A stretch of 64,000 nt of DNA from Cyanobacteriota bacterium (GCA_025362325.1 JANYGO010000332.1:1-64000); one strand, 5' to 3'. Shown: positions 1-8,890, numbered from the stretch's first letter. Notes: generated by a model not told the origin, from the letters alone. Program-made: numbers and translations.

Positions 1-1126
1 TTTGATCGAGGTGAATGCTAAGGGCGAGGAAATCCAGGATTTAGGTGTAAAAGAGCCTATTCCCGGTAAATCCGTGCAGCTAACTTTAGATTTAGATATG
101 CAGAAAACTGCGGAAAAAGCTTTGGGCGATCGCCTGGGTGCAGTTGTGGCGATCGACGTGAAAACCGGAGCGCTTTTAACAATGGGTAGTTGGCCGACAT
201 TTGACCCCAATATTTTCACCCGCAAGGTGACTCAAAAAGAATGGGATCGACTGCAAGGACCAGACAAACCGTTTTTAAATCGGGCTGTTCAAGGCTATCC
301 AGTCGGGAGCACATTTAAAATTGTAACTTCTGTCGCCGGGATGGAATCGGGCAAGTTTTTTCCTGACTCTACTTTACAATCATCTTCTTCAATTACGATC
401 GGCGGAATTTCTTTCAACGAACACGGCGCGGGTAAAGGCGTTATCGGTTTCCGCGATGCTTTAGCCTACAGCAGCAATACGTTTTTCTATCAAGTAGGCA
501 TGGCCGCAGGCCCCGAACAAATGTCGAAATGGGCGTCTAAAATGGGCATTGGCGGCACGATTAATTTAGACCTTTTGGGGATAGACGGCGCCAATCACGG
601 CCAAGTTCCGACGCCGGCAGAGAAAAAGAAAATGTACAAGGAAGATTGGTATGTGGGCGATACGGTAACAATGGCGATCGGTCAAGGTTTGGTACTTTGT
701 ACTCCCCTAGAATTGGCAGTGATGGTATCAACTATTGCTAACGGTGGTTCGCGAGTGCAGCCGCATTTGTTGGCTTCTCAAACCAATACACCCCTCACGA
801 AAAAAATCCCAACTGGTATTAAACCTTCTACTTTAAAGGTCATTAAAGAAGGATTGATTGACGTGGTGAAGAAAGGTACAGGCCGCGGCATGAATGACGG
901 TACTATTCCTTTAAGTGCTGGTAAGACTGGGACTGTGGAAATGCCCGGCCATGCTGACAATTCGATGTTTGTGGGTTTTGCTTCCGCTGATAAACCGGAA
1001 ATTGCGATCGCAGTTATTGTTGAAGGCGGCGGATTTGGTGCTGTATCCGCGGCACCAATTGCTCATGAGGTATTTAAAACCTATTTTCAAAAGCAGGGTT
1101 TTAAACCTACTAATAAACCTTTCTAG
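1..1126 (+). CDS. mrdA: Penicillin-binding protein 2, C-terminal part (5' end cut by window)
   Basis: This is the transpeptidase half of a class B penicillin-binding protein, the membrane-anchored periplasmic enzyme that cross-links peptidoglycan during cell elongation. The reading frame enters from before base 1, so the membrane anchor and dimerisation region lie outside the window. Seen here are the active-site STFK (about residue 103 of the visible part), the SSN motif (about 157) and KTGT (about 308), in the order and spacing of penicillin-binding transpeptidases. It could be FtsI rather than PBP2, but the compact C-terminus and the KTGTVE box suit the PBP2/MrdA group. A clear intrinsic terminator follows 40 bases after the stop. 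Confidence 0.88.
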   Translation, partial: LIEVNAKGEEIQDLGVKEPIPGKSVQLTLDLDMQKTAEKALGDRLGAVVAIDVKTGALLTMGSWPTFDPNIFTRKVTQKEWDRLQGPDKPFLNRAVQGYPVGSTFKIVTSVAGMESGKFFPDSTLQSSSSITIGGISFNEHGAGKGVIGFRDALAYSSNTFFYQVGMAAGPEQMSKWASKMGIGGTINLDLLGIDGANHGQVPTPAEKKKMYKEDWYVGDTVTMAIGQGLVLCTPLELAVMVSTIANGGSRVQPHLLASQTNTPLTKKIPTGIKPSTLKVIKEGLIDVVKKGTGRGMNDGTIPLSAGKTGTVEMPGHADNSMFVGFASADKPEIAIAVIVEGGGFGAVSAAPIAHEVFKTYFQKQGFKPTNKPF

Positions 1127-1166
1127 TCCTGAGTTAATTGTTGACTATTCGTATTTTGTTAAGTAG

Positions 1167-1188
1167 GGTGCGCGCTGCGCACCTTTTT
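1167..1188 (+). terminator. Rho-independent terminator of mrdA
   Basis: A perfect 7-bp stem, GGTGCGC / GCGCACC with a 3-base loop, is followed directly by TTTTTG. It lies 40 bases past the mrdA stop and just before the end of the convergent Uma2 gene. Confidence 0.8.
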
Positions 1189-1201
1189 GTTGTCAATGCA
1201 C

Positions 1202-2005
1202 TCAAAAGTTTTCTCCTACCAATCGTCTCACTTCCAAGGTCGATAAATTCATCATTTGTGCCACCTGTTCCAGATTCATCCCAGAACTTAAAAGTTGAGT
1301 TAAGAGCGATCGCAATGTTGACTCCGCTGCCAGCCGTGCTTGTTGCTCGGCTAGCCGCGCCTGCTCTGATTGTTGAAAGGCTGACTCCGCTGCCAGTCGT
1401 CCCAGATTTTCTTCCTTGTGAGTCTTCAGAAACTCACCAGTTTCAGGAACTCTAAACCTCAATTCTCCTGAAATTATATGCAATTCTAGTCCCAACACCT
1501 CACTGCACAACCACAGCGTATCGAAAGCAATATTGTTAGCTGGAATCGGCTCATACTGATTATTTACTAAACGTACTCCCTGCAAAATCGGATTCAAATA
1601 ATCTCCCGATGGATCGTACTGAAAATATTCCCTCACTCCCAAAGCCCGATAAATTTCCGGTTTGGTTTCTTGGTCTTTCGTCTGAGTTGTTTCCGAAGTT
1701 ATTTCTAACACAAAATCGGGAGTAATTCCCCCTTCTTCCCAGACTTTATAATTATCCCTTTTGCGTTTAGCAACTCCAAACACCACATAAAAATCTGGAG
1801 CAACAACTGCTTGGTTGTTCCCTTGTTCATAATAGATGAAAGAATGCGCTGACACATAAACATCAGAACGCCCTTGAAAGTAAAGTATGGCAGCTTCTAC
1901 GCTGTAAATCATGTAATCGCGCGTGATGTCGCTTTCAGCCATCGGCTCTCCGTCGCTGCTGGGATATTTAATTTCTGTTTGTTCGACTTGAGTTAAAATT
2001 GTCAT
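1202..2005 (-). CDS. Uma2 family (DUF820) putative restriction endonuclease
   Basis: Uma2 proteins have a PD-(D/E)XK nuclease fold and occur in many copies in cyanobacteria; their cellular role is unsettled. Visible motifs are APDFYVVFG (about residue 69) and the core strand PDFVLEITSETT (about 95), followed by the usual Lys/Tyr-rich region ending in a VREYFQYDP strand. At 267 aa it is longer than the usual 190 or so: the last 70 residues form an Ala/Gln/Glu-rich coiled coil and a short helical tail, as in many cyanobacterial members. It ends against the mrdA terminator and stands alone. Family assignment is firm; biochemical activity is inferred. Confidence 0.85.
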   Translation of the reverse strand: MTILTQVEQTEIKYPSSDGEPMAESDITRDYMIYSVEAAILYFQGRSDVYVSAHSFIYYEQGNNQAVVAPDFYVVFGVAKRKRDNYKVWEEGGITPDFVLEITSETTQTKDQETKPEIYRALGVREYFQYDPSGDYLNPILQGVRLVNNQYEPIPANNIAFDTLWLCSEVLGLELHIISGELRFRVPETGEFLKTHKEENLGRLAAESAFQQSEQARLAEQQARLAAESTLRSLLTQLLSSGMNLEQVAQMMNLSTLEVRRLVGENF

Positions 2006-2061
2006 TTTTCAATTTTCCTCAAAGCTAATTAATTTAATCTCTGGTAAATCAGCTTTTTAAG

Positions 2062-2122
2062 GTTCGTAGTGAGGACTGAAGTCCTCTCTCATTTGATGAG
2101 GACTGAAGTCCTCACTACAAAC
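2062..2122. repeat. Palindromic dispersed repeat, AGGACTgaAGTCCT type
   Basis: Two nested palindromes, each with an AGGACTGAAGTCCT core, face each other to form a longer inverted repeat. A related copy lies at about 37293-37372. Such GAGGACTTCAGTCCTC repeats look like dispersed intergenic REP-like elements. No gene is attached. Confidence 0.75.
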
Positions 2123-2187
2123 CTAGCTAATTTGATGCTGCGTCTTGAACTTTTCGGCTAATCTGACTGTTGGCAAATACATCCGAT

Positions 2188-3225
2188 TTAAACTTTATTA
2201 ATCCCTCTCTCTAAAATAATCATTTCCGAACCAACAACCGGACTTCTAGCTATTAACTTTCCTTCCAAATTGGCAATTTGTAACTTGCTGAAATCGAGGG
2301 AATTAGCCTCTTTCCACATTTGACTGGCGAGCTGATTTTGCTCGCTTTCGCTGAGTTTGTACCAATCTTCAGCGACTTTGACACTCAAAAGACCGATCGA
2401 GAAATCAGCTTCAACAGACTTAACTAAACCGCCGCCAAGTCGATCGGTAATTTCAGCAACCTGATTTTGAATCGCAGCAATCAGAGACTGTTCCGGCGTC
2501 AGCGGCGGCGGGATAATTTCTACAGGTTCCGGTTTTTTCGGAGCCACTAAATCGGGCAAGTTGCTTTTGAATTTAGGAGATATTGGCTCAGACTGCGCGA
2601 TCGCCTTTGGGGATTTCGCTGTTCCCGGCGCCACAAAATCGTCAAAGGTTGGCGGTAACTGCTGTGCTGCTGGGAAAGGGACTTTTGCTACTTTCTGGGG
2701 CGGTTTTGCCGAGAAACTGTTGAAAGTTAAACCGATCGCAACGATGAGAATTGCTGCTAACCCCGCGTTTAAAATTGGATCGGACAGCTTGGCGTTTGCA
2801 GATGCAGGTAGCAGATCCCGCACTAGCCGCACAATACTTTGCCAAAGTACACCGACTTTCTTTAAAAAACTCCCTTCCGTGCGTTGGGATACAGGCTTTT
2901 TCTCTAATTTTACAGCAACTTTTGGCGGGGGAACGCTCTTAACTTCCGCAGCAACCGCCGGAGGAGTTGTTGTTGCTGAGTCAGCAGCCGTGGGCGCGAT
3001 CGGCTTTTGGGCCTGCAATGGGGGTTCTGCTGTTAATTTTTTCCCCTTTTTTCCCAAATTCCCAATCGAGACAATCAAAGCTTTGATTTTCTGATTTGTG
3101 GAAACAGCGCTGCTGGCATTTTGAGCTTGGCTGCGAGTCGCGGCCGACTTTTTCGGCGACTCAACCTCCGGTTTCGGAGATTGAGACGGTTCTGGAGTTG
3201 GTTGGTTTAGTGGTTTTTCTGACAT
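2188..3225 (-). CDS. Proline-rich single-pass membrane protein of unknown function
   Basis: I do not recognise this 345-aa protein. The first 130 or so residues are low-complexity, rich in Pro, Ala, Lys and Ser. One hydrophobic segment follows (ILNAGLAAILIVAIGLTF), then a second Pro-rich linker and a compact C-terminal domain of about 100 residues (LIAAIQNQVAEITDRLGGGL onwards). This suggests a cytoplasmic disordered tail, one membrane span and a periplasmic domain. The ORF track starts at a TTG at 3249, but the ATG at 3225 is preferred because AAGG sits about 9 bases before it. No operon partner is obvious. Confidence 0.65.
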   Translation of the reverse strand: MSEKPLNQPTPEPSQSPKPEVESPKKSAATRSQAQNASSAVSTNQKIKALIVSIGNLGKKGKKLTAEPPLQAQKPIAPTAADSATTTPPAVAAEVKSVPPPKVAVKLEKKPVSQRTEGSFLKKVGVLWQSIVRLVRDLLPASANAKLSDPILNAGLAAILIVAIGLTFNSFSAKPPQKVAKVPFPAAQQLPPTFDDFVAPGTAKSPKAIAQSEPISPKFKSNLPDLVAPKKPEPVEIIPPPLTPEQSLIAAIQNQVAEITDRLGGGLVKSVEADFSIGLLSVKVAEDWYKLSESEQNQLASQMWKEANSLDFSKLQIANLEGKLIARSPVVGSEMIILERGINKV

Positions 3226-3327
3226 TTTTTCTGCCTTGGGGCGTTGCAAATATATCTAAACGCGATAAATTTTAGTTGAGCCATCCCAGCCTTAATTTAT
3301 CATTTCATTAGTTGTAACTGAATCAAA

Positions 3328-4263
3328 ATGAGCATCAAACGCCGTGATTTTTTGACTTTAGGTGGTCTCGCCAGCTTAGGTTTGACCGGAATATGGAAAA
3401 TGCTTCAGCTTCGGACTTCCTGGGATACAGACGCCACTGCTGCTGTGCCTTCTAACGTTGAGGCTCAAAGGGCGATCGTCCCATTGCCGGCCTCACAGCC
3501 TATTTTACGCTTTATTTCGGTAGCCGACACCGGCACCGGGGCTGAAGGTCAGTATGCTGTAGCTGGGGCGATGGCGCAATATCACCTGGAAAATCCTTTT
3601 AATATTGCTGTTCTCGCCGGTGATAATATCTACAATAACGGCGAAATAGAAAAAATTAATGCTGTTTTTGAGCAGCCTTATCAGCAGTTATTGCAGCAAA
3701 ATGTTAAATTTTATGCTTGTTTGGGAAACCACGACATCCGCACTGCTAACGGCGACCCGCAACTTAAATATGCGGGTTTTAATATGCAAGGTCGCTACTA
3801 TACTTTTCGGCGCGATCCGATACAGTTTTTTGCCTTAGATACCAATCACAATGCGGATTGGGAAAATCAGCTTGTTTGGCTGGAGAAAGAGTTGAGTCAA
3901 AGCACGGCACTTTGGAAGGTTGTCTTCGGCCACCACCCGATTTATTCTTCTGGCGTGTACGGCTCCAATCAATCTTTTACTAAGACTTTTACGCCTTTGT
4001 TTCAAAAGTACGGCGTGCAGCTTTATATCAACGGACACGAGCACAGTTACGAACGCACTCGATCAATTGACGGTACGACTTATTTAATTTGCGGTGCCGG
4101 TGCGGGGACTCGTCCGGTGGGACGTTCTGAGTGGACTGAGCATTCTGCTAGCCGCCTGAGTTTTGTGACGTTTGATGTCTATGAAGACCGGATGTTTGTC
4201 AGTTCTATCGGTACTGACAACCGGGTTTTTGACCGGGGAGTGCTAAAAGTGCGATCGGCTTAA
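3328..4263 (+). CDS. Metallophosphoesterase (purple-acid-phosphatase-like), probably Tat-exported
   Basis: A calcineurin-like phosphoesterase that probably hydrolyses phosphate esters outside the cytoplasm. All two-metal motifs are present in order: ADTG (66-69), GDNIY (98-102), GNHD (133-136), GHHP (201-204) and NGHEHSYER (235-243). The N-terminus has a twin-Arg-like KRRDFL followed by a hydrophobic stretch, which fits Tat export or a lipid-free anchor. Length (311 aa) is normal for bacterial acid phosphatases of this group. The PD-(D/E)XK gene follows 27 bases downstream on the same strand, so the two may be co-transcribed, though no functional link is apparent. A phosphate-starvation role is possible but no Pho box was identified. 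Confidence 0.82.
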   Translation: MSIKRRDFLTLGGLASLGLTGIWKMLQLRTSWDTDATAAVPSNVEAQRAIVPLPASQPILRFISVADTGTGAEGQYAVAGAMAQYHLENPFNIAVLAGDNIYNNGEIEKINAVFEQPYQQLLQQNVKFYACLGNHDIRTANGDPQLKYAGFNMQGRYYTFRRDPIQFFALDTNHNADWENQLVWLEKELSQSTALWKVVFGHHPIYSSGVYGSNQSFTKTFTPLFQKYGVQLYINGHEHSYERTRSIDGTTYLICGAGAGTRPVGRSEWTEHSASRLSFVTFDVYEDRMFVSSIGTDNRVFDRGVLKVRSA

Positions 4264-4290
4264 TTCACATTATATTCAGGAGCTAACAAT

Positions 4291-4773
4291 ATGAATAGGG
4301 GTTGTAGAGCCAATAAAACGGGTTTAGTTTTAGAAGCAACTGTAGAAGGTACGTTGAGAGGTCACGGATATCTCGAAATCTGTCCCGAGTTGCCGAAAAA
4401 GCGCAAGCGCGATTGGCTCTTGCTCTCCACGGCCAATCCCAAGCGATATGCTAAACAGGTTTATATCGGCTCTAGCATTTATGACACTGAAATAAATGTC
4501 GATTTTTATATTGTTGGCTCTGGTTCGTTTCCTCTCGGTCTAATTGTTGAGTGCAAATGGCAGGAAGATAAAGGTTCTGTTGACGAGAAGTATCCTTATC
4601 TCAATTTAAATATTAAAAATTGCTACCCGGTTCCAACTATTGCGATCGTGGGCGGTGACGGCATGAGGCAAGGTTCGATCGACTGGTTTAAAAAACAAAT
4701 TCCCGAGAATCCAAATCTGTTGGCAGTTCACAAGCTCGAAGGTTTTATTACTTGGGCTAACAAACATTTGTAA
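4291..4773 (+). CDS. PD-(D/E)XK superfamily nuclease, small
   Basis: A 160-aa protein with the layout of a PD-(D/E)XK endonuclease core: a Glu in an N-terminal helix (E15, LEATVE), an Asp (D71, INVDFYIV), then E87-C-K89 in a hydrophobic strand (LIVECKW), and a further Lys at about 100. It resembles restriction-enzyme-like nucleases. AGGAG lies about 10 bases before the ATG, a strong ribosome site. A Dam-type adenine methylase gene lies 485 bases downstream on the opposite strand, so a loosely linked restriction-modification pair is possible, but Dam methylases are often solitary in cyanobacteria. The target site is unknown. Confidence 0.65.
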   Translation: MNRGCRANKTGLVLEATVEGTLRGHGYLEICPELPKKRKRDWLLLSTANPKRYAKQVYIGSSIYDTEINVDFYIVGSGSFPLGLIVECKWQEDKGSVDEKYPYLNLNIKNCYPVPTIAIVGGDGMRQGSIDWFKKQIPENPNLLAVHKLEGFITWANKHL

Positions 4774-4889
4774 TAACAACGATTTCGACCGTTTCATGCC
4801 TGACGCGTGGGGACGAGAAACCCGGTTTCTACGAGGAGAATAATTTTATATGATTGAATAAAAAAAAACGCCTTTTTCGGGTTGACAGC

Positions 4890-4918
4890 TTGACTCGGAG
4901 ACTTTTGGGAAGTATAAT
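4890..4918 (+). promoter_or_regulatory. Consensus sigma-70 promoter of non-coding element, copy 1
   Basis: TTGACT and TATAAT are separated by exactly 17 bases. The same arrangement occurs at 43999-44027 ahead of a closely related sequence, although the spacer bases between them differ. No protein reading frame follows on this strand. Confidence 0.75.
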
Positions 4919-4924
4919 TAAATA

Positions 4925-5024
4925 ATGGAAATAGTGGCAAAAATAAAATTTAAATTACCAGTCCCATTATTTAAAATATACCCCCAAAGTCTAGAAAAAT
5001 CAATAGGTAATAGTTCCTTTTTTT
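4925..5024 (+). ncRNA. Putative small RNA / promoter-led repeat element, copy 1
   Basis: About 100 bases, beginning near AATAATGGAAATAG, reappear nearly unchanged at 44034-44133. The 5' part can form a hairpin: ATAATGG pairs with CCATTAT and the pairing extends further with mismatches. The 3' end has the invariant ATCAATAGGTAATAGTTCC followed by a run of T and CGG. With the consensus promoter just upstream this looks like a small RNA gene with a U-rich 3' end, or a mobile element carrying one. No ORF of any length is shared between the copies. I do not recognise it as a named cyanobacterial RNA. Confidence 0.5.
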
Positions 5025-5035
5025 CGGCGGATTTT

Positions 5036-5215
5036 GAAACCCAGTTTCGAGGATTTTTTTTGAGTAACTAGAAATATCCTCGAAGAAACCAGGTTTCTGA
5101 GGCCACAGAAGAGAGTGTTTGCGGATGATGGCGCTGATTTCCGGTTTCTTCGAGTATTGCGTTTAGTAACGATAAATATACGAAGAAATCGGGTTGATGA
5201 GGTGACGCATTGCCG
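5036..5215. repeat. Cluster of GAAACCGGTTTC-type repeats between the nuclease and dam genes
   Basis: Several imperfect copies of a short palindrome (GAAACCAGGTTTC, TTCCGGTTTC and relatives), often followed by TCGAG or TGAGG, fill this stretch. Further copies are at about 4815, 56557, 60362, 60410, 63484 and 63534. It is a dispersed REP-like repeat with no coding sense. Confidence 0.6.
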
Positions 5216-5257
5216 GTACAAAATATGTTTAGATAAAGACTTTCCTTAAGTTTTTAT

Positions 5258-6136
5258 CTAAGCTGAACATATTAATAATTCTTTGACTTTACCGCGCTTG
5301 CAACTATTAGAGTTAATCCCCCTAGAGGCTGATATTTCAATTTGTTTGGGGAGCCGAACATTTTGAAAAGCTTGACTGTCGCTGTAGATGTTTTCGATGA
5401 AATCGCAGTTAGAATTAGACAGCATAACTTTGACGCCCTGCTCGGCAAGTTCGGCAAAAACATCTCTGAGTTTAAGCTGTTCGGATTCTTTGAAATTATC
5501 CCGGCTGTAAGCCGTGAAGTTACTTGTGGCACTGATTGGATAATAAGGCGGGTCAAAATAAATAAAGTCTTCGCTGCTGGTAACAAAATCCAAAATTCGA
5601 TCGAATTTTCTGACTTCAATTTGAGCGGGCGCGAGTAAAGATGAGACCGATCGCAATAAATCTGCTTGACAAATGTTAGGATTTTTGTATCTGCCCATCG
5701 GAACATTAAATTGACCTTTGGAATTTTCTCTGTAGAGCCCGTTGTAACAAGTTTTATTGAGATAGATCAGGCGCGCTGCTTTTTCTGTGTCTGTGTTGTA
5801 GGAGCGCGATCGCACCGAGTAATAATAATACTCTTTATTGTCCTTGCTGTGTTCTGAGGCGTGCTCCTCTAAAAGCTCAATTAGCTCCTCAACTCGATCC
5901 CTGACACAGCAATAAGCATTAATCAACTCAGGATTAATATCTGTTAAAACAGCTTGCAAACCAGGGTGATGCTGTGCTAAGTAAAAAAATACAGCTCCGC
6001 CGCCCAAAAAAGGCTCGTAGTAAGTTGTGAACTTTTCAGGAAAATAAGGTTGATATTGTCCAATTAACCTGGTTTTACCTCCAGCCCATTTCAGAAAGGG
6101 ACGCGGCAAGACGAAAGAAGGTGCGGAAGCAGACAT
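5258..6136 (-). CDS. dam: Dam family DNA adenine-N6 methyltransferase
   Basis: Transfers a methyl group from S-adenosylmethionine to adenine in DNA, most likely within GATC as for the Dam/DpnM family. The alpha-class motif order is clear: FLKWAGGKTRLI (14-25) with the FxGxG-like EPFLGGGAVF (41-50) for cofactor binding, TDINPELI (65-72), and the catalytic DPPYYP (195-200). Length (292 aa) is typical. It is probably monocistronic. GATC is the core of the HIP1 octamer GCGATCGC that is frequent here, and Dam-type methylation of HIP1 cores is a known cyanobacterial theme. The PD-(D/E)XK gene nearby could be a restriction partner, but the spacing and opposite strands argue for an orphan methylase. 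Confidence 0.9.
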   Translation of the reverse strand: MSASAPSFVLPRPFLKWAGGKTRLIGQYQPYFPEKFTTYYEPFLGGGAVFFYLAQHHPGLQAVLTDINPELINAYCCVRDRVEELIELLEEHASEHSKDNKEYYYYSVRSRSYNTDTEKAARLIYLNKTCYNGLYRENSKGQFNVPMGRYKNPNICQADLLRSVSSLLAPAQIEVRKFDRILDFVTSSEDFIYFDPPYYPISATSNFTAYSRDNFKESEQLKLRDVFAELAEQGVKVMLSNSNCDFIENIYSDSQAFQNVRLPKQIEISASRGINSNSCKRGKVKELLICSA

Positions 6137-6415
6137 TTATCTAGAAGTAACGGCCCTATAATATTTATCACAACTACAACTGAATATAAATACTTCTGAA
6201 TTTGTCACTCCCTGGTTGCGTTCCGACATTCAACAGACAGCGCTGGATTGATCGACCAAAAGTTTTCGTTAGAATTATATATGTCAGCATCGCCGGGAAA
6301 AAGGCCCGATCGCCCGATCGGCAGATTTAGCTCTGGCTGTGCCAAAATTGTCTAACTCGCTCACAAGTGTTACCAGTCAAAGATCGAGCTGTAACACTTT
6401 ACCCCACCTGTGCTC

Positions 6416-6619
6416 ATGCAAGATTTCATCAATAACGTCTCTCGTTACCCCCGCTTTTTCATTACGATTTGTCTGGGGATTTTCTTTTTCCTGTTCGAGC
6501 GACTCAAACCCCTGCTCGAACGGCCGGCAACTGCGATCGCCCTGATTACTTCGATTGTAGCGACTTTTGTGTTTCTAACTTTTACACTGCGCGCCATGTT
6601 AGGCCTGAGTCCGGTTTAA
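6416..6619 (+). CDS. DUF751 (Ycf33-like) small membrane protein
   Basis: A 67-aa protein with two hydrophobic segments, matching the DUF751/Ycf33 family of cyanobacteria and plastids (RYPRFFITICLGIFFFLFE, then ALITSIVATFVFLTFTLRA). Function is unknown; it is a thylakoid or plasma-membrane candidate. The ORF track begins at GTG 6410, but ATG 6416 gives the family's usual MQDF/MEDF start. The frame continues with codon-like content after the stop, discussed as a separate remnant. Confidence 0.8.
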   Translation: MQDFINNVSRYPRFFITICLGIFFFLFERLKPLLERPATAIALITSIVATFVFLTFTLRAMLGLSPV

Positions 6620-6948
6620 AGAGGACAAAAAGCGCCAATAGCAACGGCGAATTCAGACAAGCTCAAGCGCACAGAGGAAGCAGACAAAGGCTTCGGAGAA
6701 GTTGCGAATTTTGAGTTAAAAGTTGAAACACCAACTCCCGAAGAAACTGCTAACTCTGGGGCGATCGCACACTTAGCAATAGTCGCTGCGATAGATTGGA
6801 AGAGGAACTGAGTAAGCTAGTTACGTCAGCGCTCCTCAACCTTGGTGCAGGCAAAGATTACCCAAGTGCAGGACAAGCGTTTGAGGCTATCAACATTCGC
6901 TGGGGAAATACTGCACCTCTGTTTCCCCCATTCCCAGTTAATCCTTAG
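6620..6948 (+). other. Possible degraded coding remnant after DUF751
   Basis: After the DUF751 stop the same frame stays open for about 60 codons (TANSDKLKRTEEADKGFGEV and on) and stops at a TGA. A second frame then reads LEEELSKLVTSALLNLGAG through to PPFPVNP and a stop at 6948. The two halves would join through one frameshift near 6800. Composition looks protein-like (charged linker, then a helical end) but I recognise no family and no start codon. It may be a decayed gene or chance. Confidence 0.25.
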
Positions 6949-7024
6949 GAAGCGGCACACCCCGCCCCGCTTTCCTCTCTCGTTAACCTGACGGTATCAC
7001 GAGAGTTTCCAGCGGATAATACAG

Positions 7025-7417
7025 ATGAAATTTGAACATATCTATCAATTTTTTCAAGACCCCCCTCCTGTTTATCTAAACAAGGAACTAGCAGTGTGCT
7101 ACATTCTCTCCGTGTTGTTGCGCGGAGATTCCTACGGTACAGAACTCATCGGACAACTAGAGAGGGAATTCCCCATCTACCGACTTTCTGATACCGTACT
7201 CTACAGCGCTCTGAAATTCCTCGAAGATGAAGCGGTAATCACTGGTTACTGGAAAAAAGTAGAAGGACGCGGCCGCCCCCGCCGGATGTATCAAATCCTC
7301 CCGGAGTGGCGACACCAAGCTCAAGACCTGGCCCGTCTCTGGCACGACTACATCGGTCAGGGAAACGGCGCGTCTGGCCGTCGGCCCCGCGCCTTAGAAA
7401 CTGGTCACACGGGTTAG
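7025..7417 (+). CDS. PadR family transcriptional regulator
   Basis: A winged-helix DNA-binding protein of the PadR family: LAVCYILSVLLRGDSYGTEL forms the first helices, YRLSDTVLYSALKFLEDEAVI the recognition helix and turn, and GRGRPRRMYQI the wing. The family includes the cyanobacterial clock-linked regulator Pex, which has a similar layout, but that link is only a suggestion. Length is 130 aa; the last 20 residues (GNGASGRRPR and on) look unstructured. It sits alone between the DUF751 gene and a TnpB element. Ligand and targets cannot be read from sequence. Confidence 0.8.
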   Translation: MKFEHIYQFFQDPPPVYLNKELAVCYILSVLLRGDSYGTELIGQLEREFPIYRLSDTVLYSALKFLEDEAVITGYWKKVEGRGRPRRMYQILPEWRHQAQDLARLWHDYIGQGNGASGRRPRALETGHTG

Positions 7418-7539
7418 CCGGCGCTGGAATCGGATGCCTAAACCCTTGAGATGCTGGCGCTACTAGCAAAGCGAATTGTCGGATTGCCTTCGCTTTGCCA
7501 GCCTCGCCGCATAGCGATTAGAGCAGCTACACTACGTCA

Positions 7540-8890
7540 GGACTTACCAAAAAAATGGGGTAGTGCCCCGCACTTCAGGGCGGCTTGTTAATCGATAGTA
7601 GCATCTCAAGGCATTCTTATATTAGGTGTGCTACTTACTATAAGAACAGGAGGAAATACCATGCTAGTTCTTGAGTTCAAAACCTACGGCAAAGCGTTTC
7701 AGTTCGTTGCAGTAGACGAGGCGATTCGGATAACTCAGTTCATTCGGAACAAATCGATCAGGCTGTGGATGGATGGCAACGCTAAGTCTTGGTTGGAGAT
7801 GTCTCGGAACTGTGCTGTTCTGGCAAAAGAGTTTGACTTTGCAAATAGATTAAATTCTATGGCAAGGCAGGCTAGTGCAGAACGGGCATGGGCTGCAATA
7901 ACTCGGTTCTACGAAAATTGCCAGAAAAAGACTCTCAAGAAGAAAGGTTTCCCTAAATTCCAGAAAGATTGTCGCTCTGTAGAGTACAAAAGCTCTGGGT
8001 GGAAACTGGCATGCGACCGAAAATCAATCACCTTCACCGATAAATGTGGGATAGGCAAACTCAAGCTGAAAGGGACTCGCACTCTGCTGTTCTATAGCTT
8101 AGACCAAGTAAAACGGGTTCGACTGGTCAAGAGAGCTGATGGTGTCTATGTTCAGTTTAGTATTTCCGTAGACCGCTCTGAATCTATCCCCGCAACTGGT
8201 AATGCTATTGGGTTAGATGTGGGTTTGAAAGAATTCTATACCGATTCAAACGGTGAAACAGCAATCAATCCCCGATTCCTGTGCACAGGTGAATTGGGAT
8301 TAAAGAAGGCCCAAAAGCGCGTATCAAAGCGGGTTAAGGGTTCAAACAATCGTCGCAAAGCACGGGTGGTTCTGGGTAAGAGGCATCTCAAAATAAGTAG
8401 GCAACGTAAAGACCACGCTGTCAAGTTAGCGCGGTGCGTAATCACATCAAACGATGTAGTGGCTTATGAAGATTTGAGAGTGCGAAATATGGTAAAGAAT
8501 CACTGCCTTGCGAAATCGATTAACGACGCATCTTGGTATCAGTTCCGTGTTTGGCTGGAATATTTCGGCAAGGTGTTTGGGAAAATCACCATTGCCGTAA
8601 ATCCAGCTTATACGAGCCAAGAATGCTCTAACTGTGGGACTGTGGTGAAAAAGACTCTATCCACCCGTACCCATGCTTGTCAGTGTGGATGCGTCCTAGA
8701 TAGAGATCACAATGCAGCTAGAATTATCCTCAGTCGAGGATTAAGTACGACGGGGCACGTCGGAACTTTTGGACGAGATCCAATAAACGTTTGGGGAGTT
8801 GAGACCGCTACTGAGGTTGGTGCAAACCTATCTCAGCAAGTCACGACGCGGAACCAAGAATCCCTGCGCCTAAAGGCCGGGGAGTGTCAA
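7540..8890 (+). mobile_element. Solitary tnpB element of the IS200/IS605 (IS1341-like) type
   Basis: The element carries tnpB only; no TnpA Y1 transposase is present nearby. Upstream of tnpB lies a palindromic stretch (GTGCCCCGCACTTCAGGGCGG at about 7563-7585), probably part of the left end. At the right end an imperfect hairpin (CCCTGCGCC TAAA GGCCGGGG, 8862-8882) is followed by AGTGTCAA, which is where right ends of this group usually stop (8890). The left border is approximate. The right-end hairpin overlaps the tnpB coding sequence and is the expected scaffold of the omega RNA. Confidence 0.7.

Noticed and set aside
1138-1455. 105-aa plus ORF opposite the Uma2 gene
   Set aside because: Antisense to a clear Uma2 reading frame and begins inside the mrdA terminator region.
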